Positions 35,570 through 45,434 of a stretch of 64,000 nucleotides of DNA are shown one piece after another. The notes below the pieces were generated by a model. The model had not been told where the DNA came from. It made no database searches and saw only the letters and a list, made by a program, of their open reading frames with translations. Numbering within the stretch: the stretch's first letter is position 1; every line of letters begins with the position of its first letter. The stretch comes from Candidatus Gastranaerophilales bacterium (GTDB lineage: Bacteria; Cyanobacteriota; Vampirovibrionia; Gastranaerophilales; Gastranaerophilaceae): assembly GCA_944327255.1 (NCBI GenBank), contig CALVHA010000005.1, forward strand, positions 1 to 64,000. The letters run 5' to 3'. A program made the position numbers and the translations under genes.

Positions 35570-35731
35570 TAAAAAAAACGAAAGGGTGAAAAAATTGCTA
35601 TACCGCTACCTATCCTATCCTATGAGGCATTATAACTGTACTTTGGCCATTTTAAAATTTAATTTTACATTTCGTTACATTTGATCAATATCTTATACTC
35701 ATTATATTTCTATAACCAATATTACAAGAAG

Positions 35732-36604
35732 TTACACTTTTTGAAAGAGCATTACATATTCATGTTTAAAAATATAAAAACCACCTGCTAAGGCACGATA
35801 TCTCCATAAATTTGCAGTTTTACCTTTTGCTCGTTCATTTCCTTGCATATCTTTTACAATTATTGATTTTGTAATAAAACCAACGTTATTCATACGCCTC
35901 ATGCATTCAAAACCAAGAGGAATAAGTTGAGAATTTGCATATTTATCACCAATTATAAGAGCTGCAAATCTCCCTTTTTCCAACAAGTCATATCCGTTCT
36001 TAGCAACACGTTCAAACAGGTCATAAAATTCTTCTGTAGTTGCACAGTTTGATAAATCTTCTTTTTTATCAGAAAATTTAATAATATCATCATAAGGCGG
36101 ATGAAGAATTAACAACTGAGCCTTCTCTTCACCCATAATATCAAGTCTTGCTTTAATCTTTTCCTTCGCAAGTTCAGTTGTGCTGTCCGCACAAATAATA
36201 TTAACATCCGTTACAAGCTGCTTTGGAGTAAACTTTTCAGAAACACTTTCAGCCAGATCTTCTTTAAGTTCAACACCAATACAACGCCTATTCATGTTTA
36301 TCGCCTCAATACCGGAAGTTCCGGAACCGAAAAACATATCAAGCACAATATCATTTCTCTTTGTGAATCTTTCATAAAGTTGTTGGGCAATTTGCGGAAT
36401 ATAGTTTCCGTGATATTCATTGGAATGTCCGCCCTCTTTTAAACGTGCAGGAAATTCCCAGAGAGTATCTGTTTTTATATGGTCGTAATTTTTCCATTCA
36501 TTTAAATTAATATCACTGTATTTAGTGGTTTTAACAGGTTTTACGACCTGTAGGTCCGCCTTTTTAACAGGTTTTAACTTTGTATTGGATCTTAATTTTG
36601 CCAC
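35732..36604 (-). CDS. Orphan DNA methyltransferase (N4/N6 type)
   Basis: A 290-residue DNA methylase. S-adenosylmethionine motif V-L-D-M-F-F-G-S-G-T-S (FxGxG) is at about residues 86-96, followed by R-R-C-I-G-V-E-L; the catalytic motif is L-H-P-P-Y-D-D-I-I-K-F about 75 residues later. A conserved N-terminal part W-E-F-P-A-R-L ... H-G-N-Y-I-P is also seen. His in place of the usual Asn/Asp/Ser of the P-P-Y motif is a known but less common variant. Target sequence unknown, and no restriction endonuclease or specificity gene is adjacent, so it is an orphan. Start: GTG at 36604 with AGAGGGA in front; a TTG six codons upstream has no ribosome site. Confidence 0.85.
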   Translation of the reverse strand: MAKLRSNTKLKPVKKADLQVVKPVKTTKYSDINLNEWKNYDHIKTDTLWEFPARLKEGGHSNEYHGNYIPQIAQQLYERFTKRNDIVLDMFFGSGTSGIEAINMNRRCIGVELKEDLAESVSEKFTPKQLVTDVNIICADSTTELAKEKIKARLDIMGEEKAQLLILHPPYDDIIKFSDKKEDLSNCATTEEFYDLFERVAKNGYDLLEKGRFAALIIGDKYANSQLIPLGFECMRRMNNVGFITKSIIVKDMQGNERAKGKTANLWRYRALAGGFYIFKHEYVMLFQKV

Positions 36605-36727
36605 TTTATCCCTCTTTCCCAAGTCAATATATTTACATATTAATCTTATAGAAATGTTTCAAAATTGTAATCAAACATTTAGATGAATTTCTATTTGAGG
36701 TAAATTGTAAATAATAAGGGGACTAAG

Positions 36728-38488
36728 ATGGGACGAATAAAACAATTATCAAAACATTTAATTAATCAAATAGCAGCAGGGGAAGTAATAGAACGTCCTG
36801 CTTCTGTTGTAAAAGAACTTGTCGAAAATTCAATTGATGCAGGTGCTACCAAAATCAGTGTGGAAATCACAAATGAATGCAGAAACATACGTGTAGCAGA
36901 TAACGGTTCCGGGATTCATCCTGATGATATTTTATTGGCCTTTTCTAAACACGCTACAAGCAAAATTTCTTCTGATGAAGATTTATTTGCAATCGACACT
37001 CTGGGGTTTAGAGGAGAAGCGTTATCAAGTATTATCTCAATTTCAAAACTAAGTTGTACAACAAGAACAAAAGATTTTGAAACCGGAACAAAAGTTACAT
37101 GTGAAAATTCAGAAGTAAACCAAATTAAAACAGGATGCGCTGTCGGTACAATTATGGATATAAAAGACCTTTTCTATAATATTCCTGCTCGTCTAAAATT
37201 TCTAAGAAATTCCAACACAGAATTTTCATATATTCAGGAAATTGTCCAATCTCTTGCCATTATTAACCCTCAAATCGCATTTGAGCTGAAAAAAAACGGG
37301 AAGACAGTATTAAAAACTACAGCCCAGCAAGACTTAAAAAGAAATTTGAAGGAAATATTCTCATCAAATGTAACGGATAATCTAAAAGAGGTTTTGAAGA
37401 CTGATAATCTTGCAGGACTAAAAATTTCGGGTTATGTAAGTACACCGGACTTTACCAGATCCAGCAAAAAGGATTACCATATATATATTAATTCAAGAAC
37501 AGTAAAGTGCCCGATATTCCAAAAAGCAATAGATATGGCATACAAAAATCTTATTGCGGGCGGGAAATATCCTTTTGTAGTTCTAAATCTTGAAATACCT
37601 CCATCTGATGTCGATGTAAATGTTCATCCGACTAAAAAAGAAGTTCGCTATAAGAACATTAATCAAGTATTTAATTTTGTTATGTCAGGGATCATAGGCG
37701 GACTTGCGAATTATAAAGAAACTCCAAAAGCCCCGCAATCTGAAACTCAACAGTCTTTGACAGAAAATATTGTTGAATTCAAACCTAAGCAACAGACTGT
37801 AGATCTCTTTCTAGACAAAAAGAATGACGAAATATCAGTAAGAGATGATGTACGAATCTATCCTCCAATTCAGCCCAAAACCATGGAAACGGAACAAAAA
37901 CAAATTTTCGCTCCAATTGAGAAAGAGCCGGAGCCGGAAGACAATATTATAGGCCAATATAAAAATACTTATATTTTAATTGAACTTGAAGATGGACTTG
38001 AAATTGTTGACCAACATATTGCAGAGGAAAGATATTTTTACGAAAAATTACAAGCAGAAAAACAAGTTACATCCCAGCTGCTCTTTATTTCTGACGTATT
38101 ATCCGTTTCTGCAACAGAGGCGGAACTTATTAAAGAAAATTTGGATAAATTTGAAAAATTCGGCTACGGAATTGAATTTACTTCAGACAATGAACTGATT
38201 TTCAGAAAAGTTCCACAAATGCTTGCAAAGGTTAATCCTAAAGAGATTCTAAGTGATATTCTTGAAAATATTGAAGGAGATCTTGATAATCTGGAAGAAA
38301 ATATTCTGAAAACAACAGCCTGCAAAGCGTCTGTAAAAGCCGGACAACGCTTATCTCTATGGCAAATGCAAGAGATAATAAAAAAATGGAGAACTACAAA
38401 ACTCCCATATACCTGTCCGCACGGAAGGCCGATTACCAAAATTATTCCGCACAAAGAACTTGCAAGCTGGTTTCAAAGAAACGCCTAA
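36728..38488 (+). CDS. mutL: DNA mismatch repair protein MutL with endonuclease site
   Basis: A 586-residue MutL. The GHKL ATPase shows I-A-A-G-E-V-I-E-R-P (about 14-23), E-L-V-E-N-S-I-D-A-G (about 31-40), D-N-G-S-G-I (about 57-62) and G-F-R-G-E-A-L-S-S-I. A variable linker (330-410) is followed by the dimer domain with the nicking-site motif D-Q-H-I-A-E-E-R-Y-F-Y-E (D-Q-H-A-x2-E-x4-E with Ile for Ala), A-C-K-A-S-V-K-A and C-P-H-G-R-P. This is the endonuclease-active type found in bacteria without Dam/MutH. MutS is not nearby. Ribosome site AAGGGGA. The last bases overlap the convergent gene. Confidence 0.95.
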   Translation: MGRIKQLSKHLINQIAAGEVIERPASVVKELVENSIDAGATKISVEITNECRNIRVADNGSGIHPDDILLAFSKHATSKISSDEDLFAIDTLGFRGEALSSIISISKLSCTTRTKDFETGTKVTCENSEVNQIKTGCAVGTIMDIKDLFYNIPARLKFLRNSNTEFSYIQEIVQSLAIINPQIAFELKKNGKTVLKTTAQQDLKRNLKEIFSSNVTDNLKEVLKTDNLAGLKISGYVSTPDFTRSSKKDYHIYINSRTVKCPIFQKAIDMAYKNLIAGGKYPFVVLNLEIPPSDVDVNVHPTKKEVRYKNINQVFNFVMSGIIGGLANYKETPKAPQSETQQSLTENIVEFKPKQQTVDLFLDKKNDEISVRDDVRIYPPIQPKTMETEQKQIFAPIEKEPEPEDNIIGQYKNTYILIELEDGLEIVDQHIAEERYFYEKLQAEKQVTSQLLFISDVLSVSATEAELIKENLDKFEKFGYGIEFTSDNELIFRKVPQMLAKVNPKEILSDILENIEGDLDNLEENILKTTACKASVKAGQRLSLWQMQEIIKKWRTTKLPYTCPHGRPITKIIPHKELASWFQRNA

Positions 38489-39618
38489 AGCTTTGTCTGC
38501 TCATCCAGTTTGAAGTAATCCACAAGTGCCAAAATGGATGCAAGCTCATTAAAGAAATTTCTCATCTGTTTGGGATTACTCAAGCTGCAAAAAAGATTTC
38601 CAACTTCAAACAAATTTTTTTCTGTAGATATTGCAAACATTATGCTGTCATTATAAAATGAGCACTTCACCTTATTTGTTCCGAATGCGGTTTGCAGATT
38701 ATTGAATCTTTCCATAAATGCAGTGGTTACCAAATATCTTGCTTCTACCTGATCCGATGAGTATACATTATATCTTTTTGAAAACTCAGGATCCTCAAGT
38801 TTTACACTATTATTAAACTCCAACTTCAGTTTTTTAAATGAACAAACTATAATCGTAATGATAATGCCCACAATACCTGTGCAAGCTTTAATCGTGTTTA
38901 TATCAACATGTTCAAAGTTAAAATCGTTTCTAATAGACATTAATCCATATATAATAAAGATAATATAAAGTAAAATTAACCACCATGACATATAAAAACC
39001 GTTCAAAACATGCATATCCCCCTTACTTGATACAATCGTTGTATTTTTGATTTGTTTATTAGCATTGAATCGTATTACAACTCCTTTAAAAACATTAACA
39101 GAATTCTTTCCACTGGCTTGAATTAGCGCTGTTTCAGAAATATCAGCATTAACTCCTTTATAATTACAATGAAATCCATCGTAAAAGTCCCTGTGATCAA
39201 ATTTTCCAAATAGCTCACTTGCTTGAAGTTCATTCTCAGAAATCAAATTCCCTTTATCATACCATTGCATATCACCAAAAGCAGGCAGTATTTTCGTAAT
39301 TGTAGAACTCTTTATTTTGTTTACGAATTTATGATTGTGATTTAGTGGCAAAGCACAAATTATATATATAAGCACTGGAATAATTATTAATTCGGCCAAT
39401 TTAATATAAAGAGTAAAATTAGAATATGGTCTGTTTATTATTAAATCATAGCTTAAAAAACATAAAACCAAAATCAATATTATTTCCAAGAATATCAATC
39501 GTAACATAATGGCACGCCGTTCAATTTCATATTGCATCAATAATGGAAGAACAGAACGTTGATAAATTTCATAAAATTTTTTTTCATATTCAAATATAAG
39601 TTTGCTTTTTTGAGCCAT
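38485..39618 (-). CDS. DUF3137-like membrane protein
   Basis: A 377-residue protein with membrane segments in pairs at about 38-58 and 72-92, and again at about 212-230 and 243-262. The soluble parts fit the DUF3137 pattern: F-Y-D-G-F-H-C-N-Y-K-G, V-F-K-G-V-V-I-R-F, V-K-L-E-D-P-E-F-S-K-R-Y-N-V-Y-S-S-D-Q-V-E-A-R-Y, and a final L-A-L-V-D-Y-F-K-L. The biochemical role of this family is not established. Its 3' end overlaps mutL by four bases in convergent orientation with no terminator between them. It stands alone downstream of the rpoC2 terminator. Confidence 0.8.
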   Translation of the reverse strand: MAQKSKLIFEYEKKFYEIYQRSVLPLLMQYEIERRAIMLRLIFLEIILILVLCFLSYDLIINRPYSNFTLYIKLAELIIIPVLIYIICALPLNHNHKFVNKIKSSTITKILPAFGDMQWYDKGNLISENELQASELFGKFDHRDFYDGFHCNYKGVNADISETALIQASGKNSVNVFKGVVIRFNANKQIKNTTIVSSKGDMHVLNGFYMSWWLILLYIIFIIYGLMSIRNDFNFEHVDINTIKACTGIVGIIITIIVCSFKKLKLEFNNSVKLEDPEFSKRYNVYSSDQVEARYLVTTAFMERFNNLQTAFGTNKVKCSFYNDSIMFAISTEKNLFEVGNLFCSLSNPKQMRNFFNELASILALVDYFKLDEQTKL

Positions 39619-39703
39619 ATATTTCTCCTATAATATAATTTTAATTTATAAATTTTACCACACAAAAGCAATTCAAACCTAATATATTTATACGAAATTA
39701 AAC

Positions 39704-39734
39704 AAAAAAGAACGGGGCAGTTACCCCGTTCTTT
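39704..39734 (-). terminator. Terminator of the rpoB-rpoC1-rpoC2 operon
   Basis: Stem AAAGAACGGGG/CCCCGTTCTTT (39707-39717 with 39724-39734), six-base loop, then a T-run on the minus strand, 19 bases after the rpoC2 stop. Confidence 0.92.
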
Positions 39735-39752
39735 CACTTTAAATATGAAAAA

Positions 39753-42700
39753 TTATTCTTCATCATTTTCGCTATCGTCTAGTCCTAAATCAGGAGCCCC
39801 GAACATTCCTTCTATTTCTTCCAAAATAGCAGAAGGTTTTCTTGCCTGATTTCTTTGGGCAACCGCACGCTTTCTTGCTTCACGTTCTTTTTCTTCGTTC
39901 GCATTAGAAAGGTGATGGAACCCTGTACCTGCCGGTATTAAACGACCGATAATAACGTTTTCTTTTAAGCCTCTGAGCATATCTTTCTTACCGTCAACAG
40001 CAGCTTCTGTCAGAATTCTTGTTGTTTCCTGGAAAGATGCAGCTGAAATAAAGCTTTCAGTATTCAAAGAAGCTTTTGTAATACCTAACAACATGTATTC
40101 ACAAGTTGCAAGATTTCCGCCGTTTTTCTCAACTTCAGCATTTTCCTTTTCAAATACCTGAATTTCTACCAGTTCACCAGGCAGAAGCTTAGTATCACCA
40201 GCATCAACAACTTTTACTTTTTTAGTCATTTGACGAACAATAATTTCAACGTGTTTATCTGCAATTTCTACACCTTGAGAACGATAAACTCTTTGAACTT
40301 CATCAACTAAGTATTGTTGAGCTGCTTCAGGACCACAAAGTCTGATAACATCATGCGGATTCAAAGGACCGGATGTCAAAGGCTGTCCTTTCTTGATTTT
40401 TTGTTTATCTTGAACAACGATATTTGCATCAATTGCGTATTTAATCTCGGTTCTTCCGTTTTCTGTTACTAAATACAGTCTTGGCAAATCATCATCAGTT
40501 TCAATTTCAGCAATACCGTCTTCTTCAGCAAGAATTGCACAATCTTTAGGTTTACGACCTTCAAGAAGTTCTTCAACTCTCGGCAAACCTTGAACGATAT
40601 CACCTGTTTTTTGTCTTTCAAATACCAATGTCGCAATCATATCACCACGAAGAACAAGTGCTCCAGAATCAACGATTAACATTGTACCAGGGCTGATCAA
40701 ATACGGACGACCGTTTCTGATTGTGATATCACCCTTATTAACTGATATTACCTGACCTGAAACAGTTGATTTATCTCCACCTTCAGTTAAAAGTTGATCT
40801 AATTTTACAAAATCACCTTTTTTAACAAGCGGCTTCCCTGAAGTTTTAACTGTTGTTTCATATAATTCACTTGTTAACAACAATCTTCTAGAATCTTCTT
40901 CCGTATTTTTAACAGAAGCAACTCCGTTATTAATTGCTAAAACCTGAGTTTTTGCAATAGGAGTCTTAGGCTCAATAATCTGACCGTCTTTAACAAGCAA
41001 TTCTGTTTGTAATGAAGACAGAAGTTTTGAAGTCCCTTCCATTTCACGACGAACAATCAGGTTTTCAAGAACAACTATTCTCAAATTGCCTTTATCATCA
41101 AGTTCTACCATCCCTTTAAGGTGTGATAAATATCCTTGCATTTGAAGAACCAAACTTGTTCTTGTAATTGTAGAACCATCTAAATTACGAACTCTAGCAC
41201 CGTCTTTATATTGAAGCTGAGTTACTGGAACAATATCTATTAAACCGTCTGTTGTGTTAAATTTAATAGATACATCTTTTTGATCAACATCCAATACCTG
41301 AACAGGTCTTACAAGAATTTGTATCGGCTGGTTTGAAATACTGTCTTCATCAATAGATAAATTAGCATCAAGTTCTTCATCAAGATCATCAATATCTAAA
41401 TCATCCATAGAAGAATCCATAATTGATACAATTGAAGTTTCAGTTACTTTAATACCGTCAGCAATTACTGTACCGGCTTTAACAACTTCACCTTCATCAA
41501 CTTTCAAAGCACCTACGTTAGGAAGAGTATGAACTTCTCCAGGTCTTATTGTAATTTCATGGATGATATCGTTATATTCTTTAAATTCAACAATACCATC
41601 AAGGTGGCAGTAAACATCTTTTACAACTTCAGTACCAGCTGTAACAAATGTTCCGTTTTCTACCATCTTCAATGAACTATCCTTTGAAATCTGATGGATT
41701 TCTTCAGGAATAAATACTAAAGAACCAGGCTTAGTAATAATTTGATTTTCATCAACTTCAACATCAATATATCTGATTTCACCTGAAGAAGAAACAGCAC
41801 ATTCATCGTCTATCAATTCAGCAATAATCATACCGTTTTCTACAGGAGTATCAACAGGAGCTTTTACAATATATTTTTCACCTGTTTTATTAACTGTCCA
41901 TAATTGTTCTTTTTTAGTTTGTTCAAATGTCGCATTTTCAGGTGATAAAGAAGCAATTACAATTGTAATTTCCTTACCTTGAACAATTTTCTTAATGTTC
42001 TTACCTTCAAATTTAACATCTTCAACAACAAGGTCATCACCAAAACGAACTTCCCCACCGTGTTCACAGATAGTTAAAGTTTCGGCCAATTTTTCGCCAG
42101 CCTTAACTTTTTGTTCGTCTTTAACAAGAACTTTAGAACCACCAGGAAGGTTATAAACATCTCCGCCTAAAACCCAGATAACACCCTGCTTGTTAGTAGT
42201 TCTTGAAATATTACCCTGTCTATCTTTCTTTTCGTCAGCAACAAAGTCTTCAAATAATACTTCACCTGATAAATCAGTTGTAATATCTTTTGTAGCCTTT
42301 TCAGTCAAACGTGAACCGTCTCCCTGTGATACAGGTTCATATGTAGCAAGTTTATAACCCTTTTCTACAGTCATACCGTTAGTAAAGAATATTGTGGATC
42401 CTGCAGGAATATGATATTTTTCAGTTCTTTTAGCACCCTTAATTTCAATATCCGTTTCGTAATTAGAAACTTTTACAACATCACCGTGACGTGTTCTTAA
42501 TTCTCTTGTCTTAACGTTAGACACAACTTCACCGGCAATATTAGCCTCTACAGATTTCATTGCGCCTGAACCTTTAAATACACCACCTGTGTGGAACGTT
42601 CTCATTGTTAACTGTGTACCAGGTTCACCGATTGATTGAGCAGCAATAATCCCGATTGCCTCTCCGATATCAACCAATTTCTGGGTTGTCATTGCCCAGC

Positions 42701-43619
42701 CATAACATTTCTGGCAGATACCATATTCAAGACCGCAAGTCAAACCTGAGCGAACTTTCAATTCCTGTAAGTTCAAATGAGAAATTTTCTTGATATCGTT
42801 TCTGTCAAGAGTTTTACCGCATTCTACAAGAACCTTACCGTCACTATCAACAATATCTTGAGCAATTGTTCTACCAAGCAATCTATCAATCAACGGAACT
42901 ATAACGGTATCACCGTCACAAATAGGTTTCATGTTAATTGACTTTGTAGTGTGACAGTCATCAGCTCTGATAATTACATCTTGAGCAACGTCTACCAAAC
43001 GTCTTGTCAAATAACCTGAGTCAGCAGTTTTCAACGCTGTATCTACAAGCCCTTTTCTTGCACCATATGATGAAATGATGTATTCTGTAACGGATAAGCC
43101 TTCTTTAAAGTTTGCCTTAATCGGCAAGTCAATGATTTGACCTTGTGCATCAGCCATCAAACCACGCATACCGACCAGCTGAGATACCTGTGACAAGTTA
43201 CCTCTCGCTCCAGAGAATGCCATCATATACACCGGATTTAATCTATCAAAATTATCTACTACACTTGAAGTTAATTTCGCAGTTGTTTCAGACCAAGTAT
43301 CAATAACTTTTGTATATCTTTCTACTTCTGTAATTTCACCTTTCAAGTATCTGTTTGTAGATTTTTCAATTTCCTTTTCTGCTTCCTGCAAAAGTTCTTT
43401 TTTAACAGCGGGAACCTGCAAATCCGCAATTGAAATAGTTGTACCTGATTTTGTTGCGTATTTGTAACCGAGGTTTTTCAAGCTGTTAGCCAATTCTGCA
43501 GTTGTTGCACCACCAAACTCCAAATACATTTGAGATAAAAATTGGTTTAAAGCCTTTTTATCCATCTGTTTATTTATGAAGTCAAGGTGCTTCTTTGAAT
43601 TAGTATAAGTTGTTTCCAT
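39753..43619 (-). CDS. rpoC2: RNA polymerase beta-prime subunit, C-terminal part (RpoC2)
   Basis: A 1288-residue protein carrying the C-terminal two thirds of beta-prime. Near the start: N-x-V-Y-M-M-A-F-S-G-A-R-G-N (bridge-helix/secondary-channel region). Then come the second zinc site (Cys in D-D-C, and T-C-G-L-E-Y-G-I-C-Q-K-C-Y-G), trigger-loop region E-P-G-T-Q-L-T-M-R-T-F-H-T-G-G, a long lineage insertion of beta-rich repeats (about 330-1000), and the closing A-S-F-Q-E-T-T-R-I-L-T-E-A-A and L-K-E-N-V-I-I-G-R-L-I-P-A-G-T-G. The ATG at 43619 has TGAGGAAA in front and is preferred to an upstream TTG. It lies 45 bases after rpoC1. The acidic C terminus is short. Confidence 0.97.
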   Translation of the reverse strand: METTYTNSKKHLDFINKQMDKKALNQFLSQMYLEFGGATTAELANSLKNLGYKYATKSGTTISIADLQVPAVKKELLQEAEKEIEKSTNRYLKGEITEVERYTKVIDTWSETTAKLTSSVVDNFDRLNPVYMMAFSGARGNLSQVSQLVGMRGLMADAQGQIIDLPIKANFKEGLSVTEYIISSYGARKGLVDTALKTADSGYLTRRLVDVAQDVIIRADDCHTTKSINMKPICDGDTVIVPLIDRLLGRTIAQDIVDSDGKVLVECGKTLDRNDIKKISHLNLQELKVRSGLTCGLEYGICQKCYGWAMTTQKLVDIGEAIGIIAAQSIGEPGTQLTMRTFHTGGVFKGSGAMKSVEANIAGEVVSNVKTRELRTRHGDVVKVSNYETDIEIKGAKRTEKYHIPAGSTIFFTNGMTVEKGYKLATYEPVSQGDGSRLTEKATKDITTDLSGEVLFEDFVADEKKDRQGNISRTTNKQGVIWVLGGDVYNLPGGSKVLVKDEQKVKAGEKLAETLTICEHGGEVRFGDDLVVEDVKFEGKNIKKIVQGKEITIVIASLSPENATFEQTKKEQLWTVNKTGEKYIVKAPVDTPVENGMIIAELIDDECAVSSSGEIRYIDVEVDENQIITKPGSLVFIPEEIHQISKDSSLKMVENGTFVTAGTEVVKDVYCHLDGIVEFKEYNDIIHEITIRPGEVHTLPNVGALKVDEGEVVKAGTVIADGIKVTETSIVSIMDSSMDDLDIDDLDEELDANLSIDEDSISNQPIQILVRPVQVLDVDQKDVSIKFNTTDGLIDIVPVTQLQYKDGARVRNLDGSTITRTSLVLQMQGYLSHLKGMVELDDKGNLRIVVLENLIVRREMEGTSKLLSSLQTELLVKDGQIIEPKTPIAKTQVLAINNGVASVKNTEEDSRRLLLTSELYETTVKTSGKPLVKKGDFVKLDQLLTEGGDKSTVSGQVISVNKGDITIRNGRPYLISPGTMLIVDSGALVLRGDMIATLVFERQKTGDIVQGLPRVEELLEGRKPKDCAILAEEDGIAEIETDDDLPRLYLVTENGRTEIKYAIDANIVVQDKQKIKKGQPLTSGPLNPHDVIRLCGPEAAQQYLVDEVQRVYRSQGVEIADKHVEIIVRQMTKKVKVVDAGDTKLLPGELVEIQVFEKENAEVEKNGGNLATCEYMLLGITKASLNTESFISAASFQETTRILTEAAVDGKKDMLRGLKENVIIGRLIPAGTGFHHLSNANEEKEREARKRAVAQRNQARKPSAILEEIEGMFGAPDLGLDDSENDEE

Positions 43620-43664
43620 TCTATATTTCCTCAATTTTATTAATTTACGTTTGTTGAGTATCTA

Positions 43665-45377
43665 TTATAAAGTAATTGCTTTTCTTACTGTTTCGTTGAA
43701 TATAATTCTACCAACAGTAGTTTCAATCCTTTCACCCTTTTCATCTCTTACAACGATTTTATCGTGTAATTCGATTACACCGACTTCAAGAGCCGAAATT
43801 GCATCCTGGAAGTTATAGAAATAACCCTTAACATCCATTTCAGGATTTTTCATGATAGTAAGGTAATACATACCCAATACCATATCTTGAGAAGGTGTAA
43901 TAATAGGCTTACCTGTCGCAGGAGCAAGGATGTTATTTGTAGCTAACATTAACATTCTTGCCTCAGTTTGAGCCTCAATTGATAAAGGAACGTGAACAGC
44001 CATTTGGTCACCGTCAAAGTCAGCATTAAATGCCGTACATACCAACGGGTGAAGCTGAATAGCACGACCTTCTACCAATTTAGGTTCAAAAGCCTGAATA
44101 CCTAATCTGTGAAGAGTAGGGGCACGGTTTAATAATACAGGGTGTCCGTCAATTACCTCTTCCAAAATATCCCAAACAATTGCTTCGGAACGTTCTATCT
44201 TTTTCTTTGCAGATTTAATATTTTGAACATATCCTCTTTCAATCAGTTTGTTAACAACAAAAGGTTTAAACAATTCAATTGCCATTTCTTTTGGTAAACC
44301 ACATTGGTTCAAGCTCAACTGCGGACCAACAACGATAACTGAACGCCCCGAATAGTCTACACGCTTACCAAGTAAGTTTTGTCTGAAACGTCCCTGTTTA
44401 CCTTCAATGATATTTGATAATGATTTCAATGCTCTGTTATTAGGACCAACAACTGTTCTTCCTCGTCTGCCATTATCAATCAGAGCATCTACCGCTTCCT
44501 GAAGCATACGTTTTTCGTTTCTTACAATAATTTCAGGAGCACCCATTTCCAAAAGTCTTTGCAAACGGTTGTTTCTGTTAATAACACGTCTATACAAATC
44601 ATTCAAATCAGATGTAGCAAAACGTCCGCCGTCTAATTGAACCATAGGTCTCAAATCAGGAGGAGTAACAGGAAGAACATCCATTATCATCCAGGTCGGA
44701 TCTGTTTCTGAAGAAATCAGAGAATCCAATAATCTTAATCTCTTAATTAATTTAGATTTTCTCTGAACAGAAGTTACGTTTCCGCTTAATTCTGCTCTCA
44801 TTTCTTCAGCCATTGCTTTTATATCTAATTCTGCTAAAAGTTCTTTAATAGCTTCTGCACCAATCCCAACTTTTAATTCACTGTCTTCGTGCTCTGCCAT
44901 ATAATCTTCATATTCTTCTTCGCTCAAAAGCTGTAATTTTTTAAATTCACTGTCAGCAGGATCTAGAACTACATAGTTATTGAAATAAATAACCTGTTCA
45001 AGATCTTTCAAAGTCATATCCAAAAGTAAACCCAAATATGAAGGAATACCTTTTAAGAACCAGATATGAGAAACAGGAGCCGCAAGCTTAATGTGTCCCA
45101 TTCTCTGTCTTCTTACTTTAGAATCAGTAACTTCAACACCGCAGCGTTCACAGATAATACCTTTATGACGAACTCTTTTATACTTACCACAGTAACATTC
45201 CCAGTCTTTTGACGGCCCAAAAATTCTTTCACAGAATAAACCGTCTCTTTCAGGTTTCAATGTACGGTAGTTGATTGTTTCAGGTTTAGTAACTTCTCCG
45301 TAGGACCATTTAAGAATCCTTTCAGGGGAAGCTATACTAATTCGTATATAGTCAAAATAATCAATACTTGTTGACAT
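43665..45377 (-). CDS. rpoC1: RNA polymerase beta-prime subunit, N-terminal part (RpoC1, gamma)
   Basis: A 570-residue protein with the N-terminal part of beta-prime: the zinc ribbon C-Y-C-G-K ... C-E-R-C-G-V at about residues 60-80, the lid/rudder region, and the catalytic Mg loop [12 protein letters not shown] at about 451-462. It ends V-R-K-A-I-T-L and is a separate gene from rpoC2, the arrangement of cyanobacteria and plastids; it is a little shorter than their gamma subunit (about 620). The ribosome site AAAGGAGA follows an intergenic hairpin after rpoB. The split supports placing this organism in the cyanobacterial phylum. Confidence 0.97.
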   Translation of the reverse strand: MSTSIDYFDYIRISIASPERILKWSYGEVTKPETINYRTLKPERDGLFCERIFGPSKDWECYCGKYKRVRHKGIICERCGVEVTDSKVRRQRMGHIKLAAPVSHIWFLKGIPSYLGLLLDMTLKDLEQVIYFNNYVVLDPADSEFKKLQLLSEEEYEDYMAEHEDSELKVGIGAEAIKELLAELDIKAMAEEMRAELSGNVTSVQRKSKLIKRLRLLDSLISSETDPTWMIMDVLPVTPPDLRPMVQLDGGRFATSDLNDLYRRVINRNNRLQRLLEMGAPEIIVRNEKRMLQEAVDALIDNGRRGRTVVGPNNRALKSLSNIIEGKQGRFRQNLLGKRVDYSGRSVIVVGPQLSLNQCGLPKEMAIELFKPFVVNKLIERGYVQNIKSAKKKIERSEAIVWDILEEVIDGHPVLLNRAPTLHRLGIQAFEPKLVEGRAIQLHPLVCTAFNADFDGDQMAVHVPLSIEAQTEARMLMLATNNILAPATGKPIITPSQDMVLGMYYLTIMKNPEMDVKGYFYNFQDAISALEVGVIELHDKIVVRDEKGERIETTVGRIIFNETVRKAITL

Positions 45378-45398
45378 TTATAATTTCTCCTTTTATTT

Positions 45399-45419
45399 GC
45401 AGGGGGTATATCCCCCTGC
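45399..45419 (-). promoter_or_regulatory. Hairpin between rpoB and rpoC1
   Basis: A perfect eight-bp stem GCAGGGGG/CCCCCTGC with a five-base loop, between the rpoB stop and the rpoC1 ribosome site. It lacks a T-run on both strands, so it is more likely an mRNA processing or stability element, or an attenuator, than a terminator. Confidence 0.6.
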
Positions 45420-45434
45420 TTAATTAATAGCTTA

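Noticed and set aside
35580..35625. Short CCTAT direct repeats as a CRISPR-like or mobile-element trace
   Set aside because: Only two or three five-base units with no spacers; no CRISPR, insertion sequence or attachment-site pattern is present in the window.
43620..43634. TTG start for rpoC2 five codons upstream
   Set aside because: The ribosome site TGAGGAAA would fall inside the coding part; the ATG at 43619 is correctly spaced.
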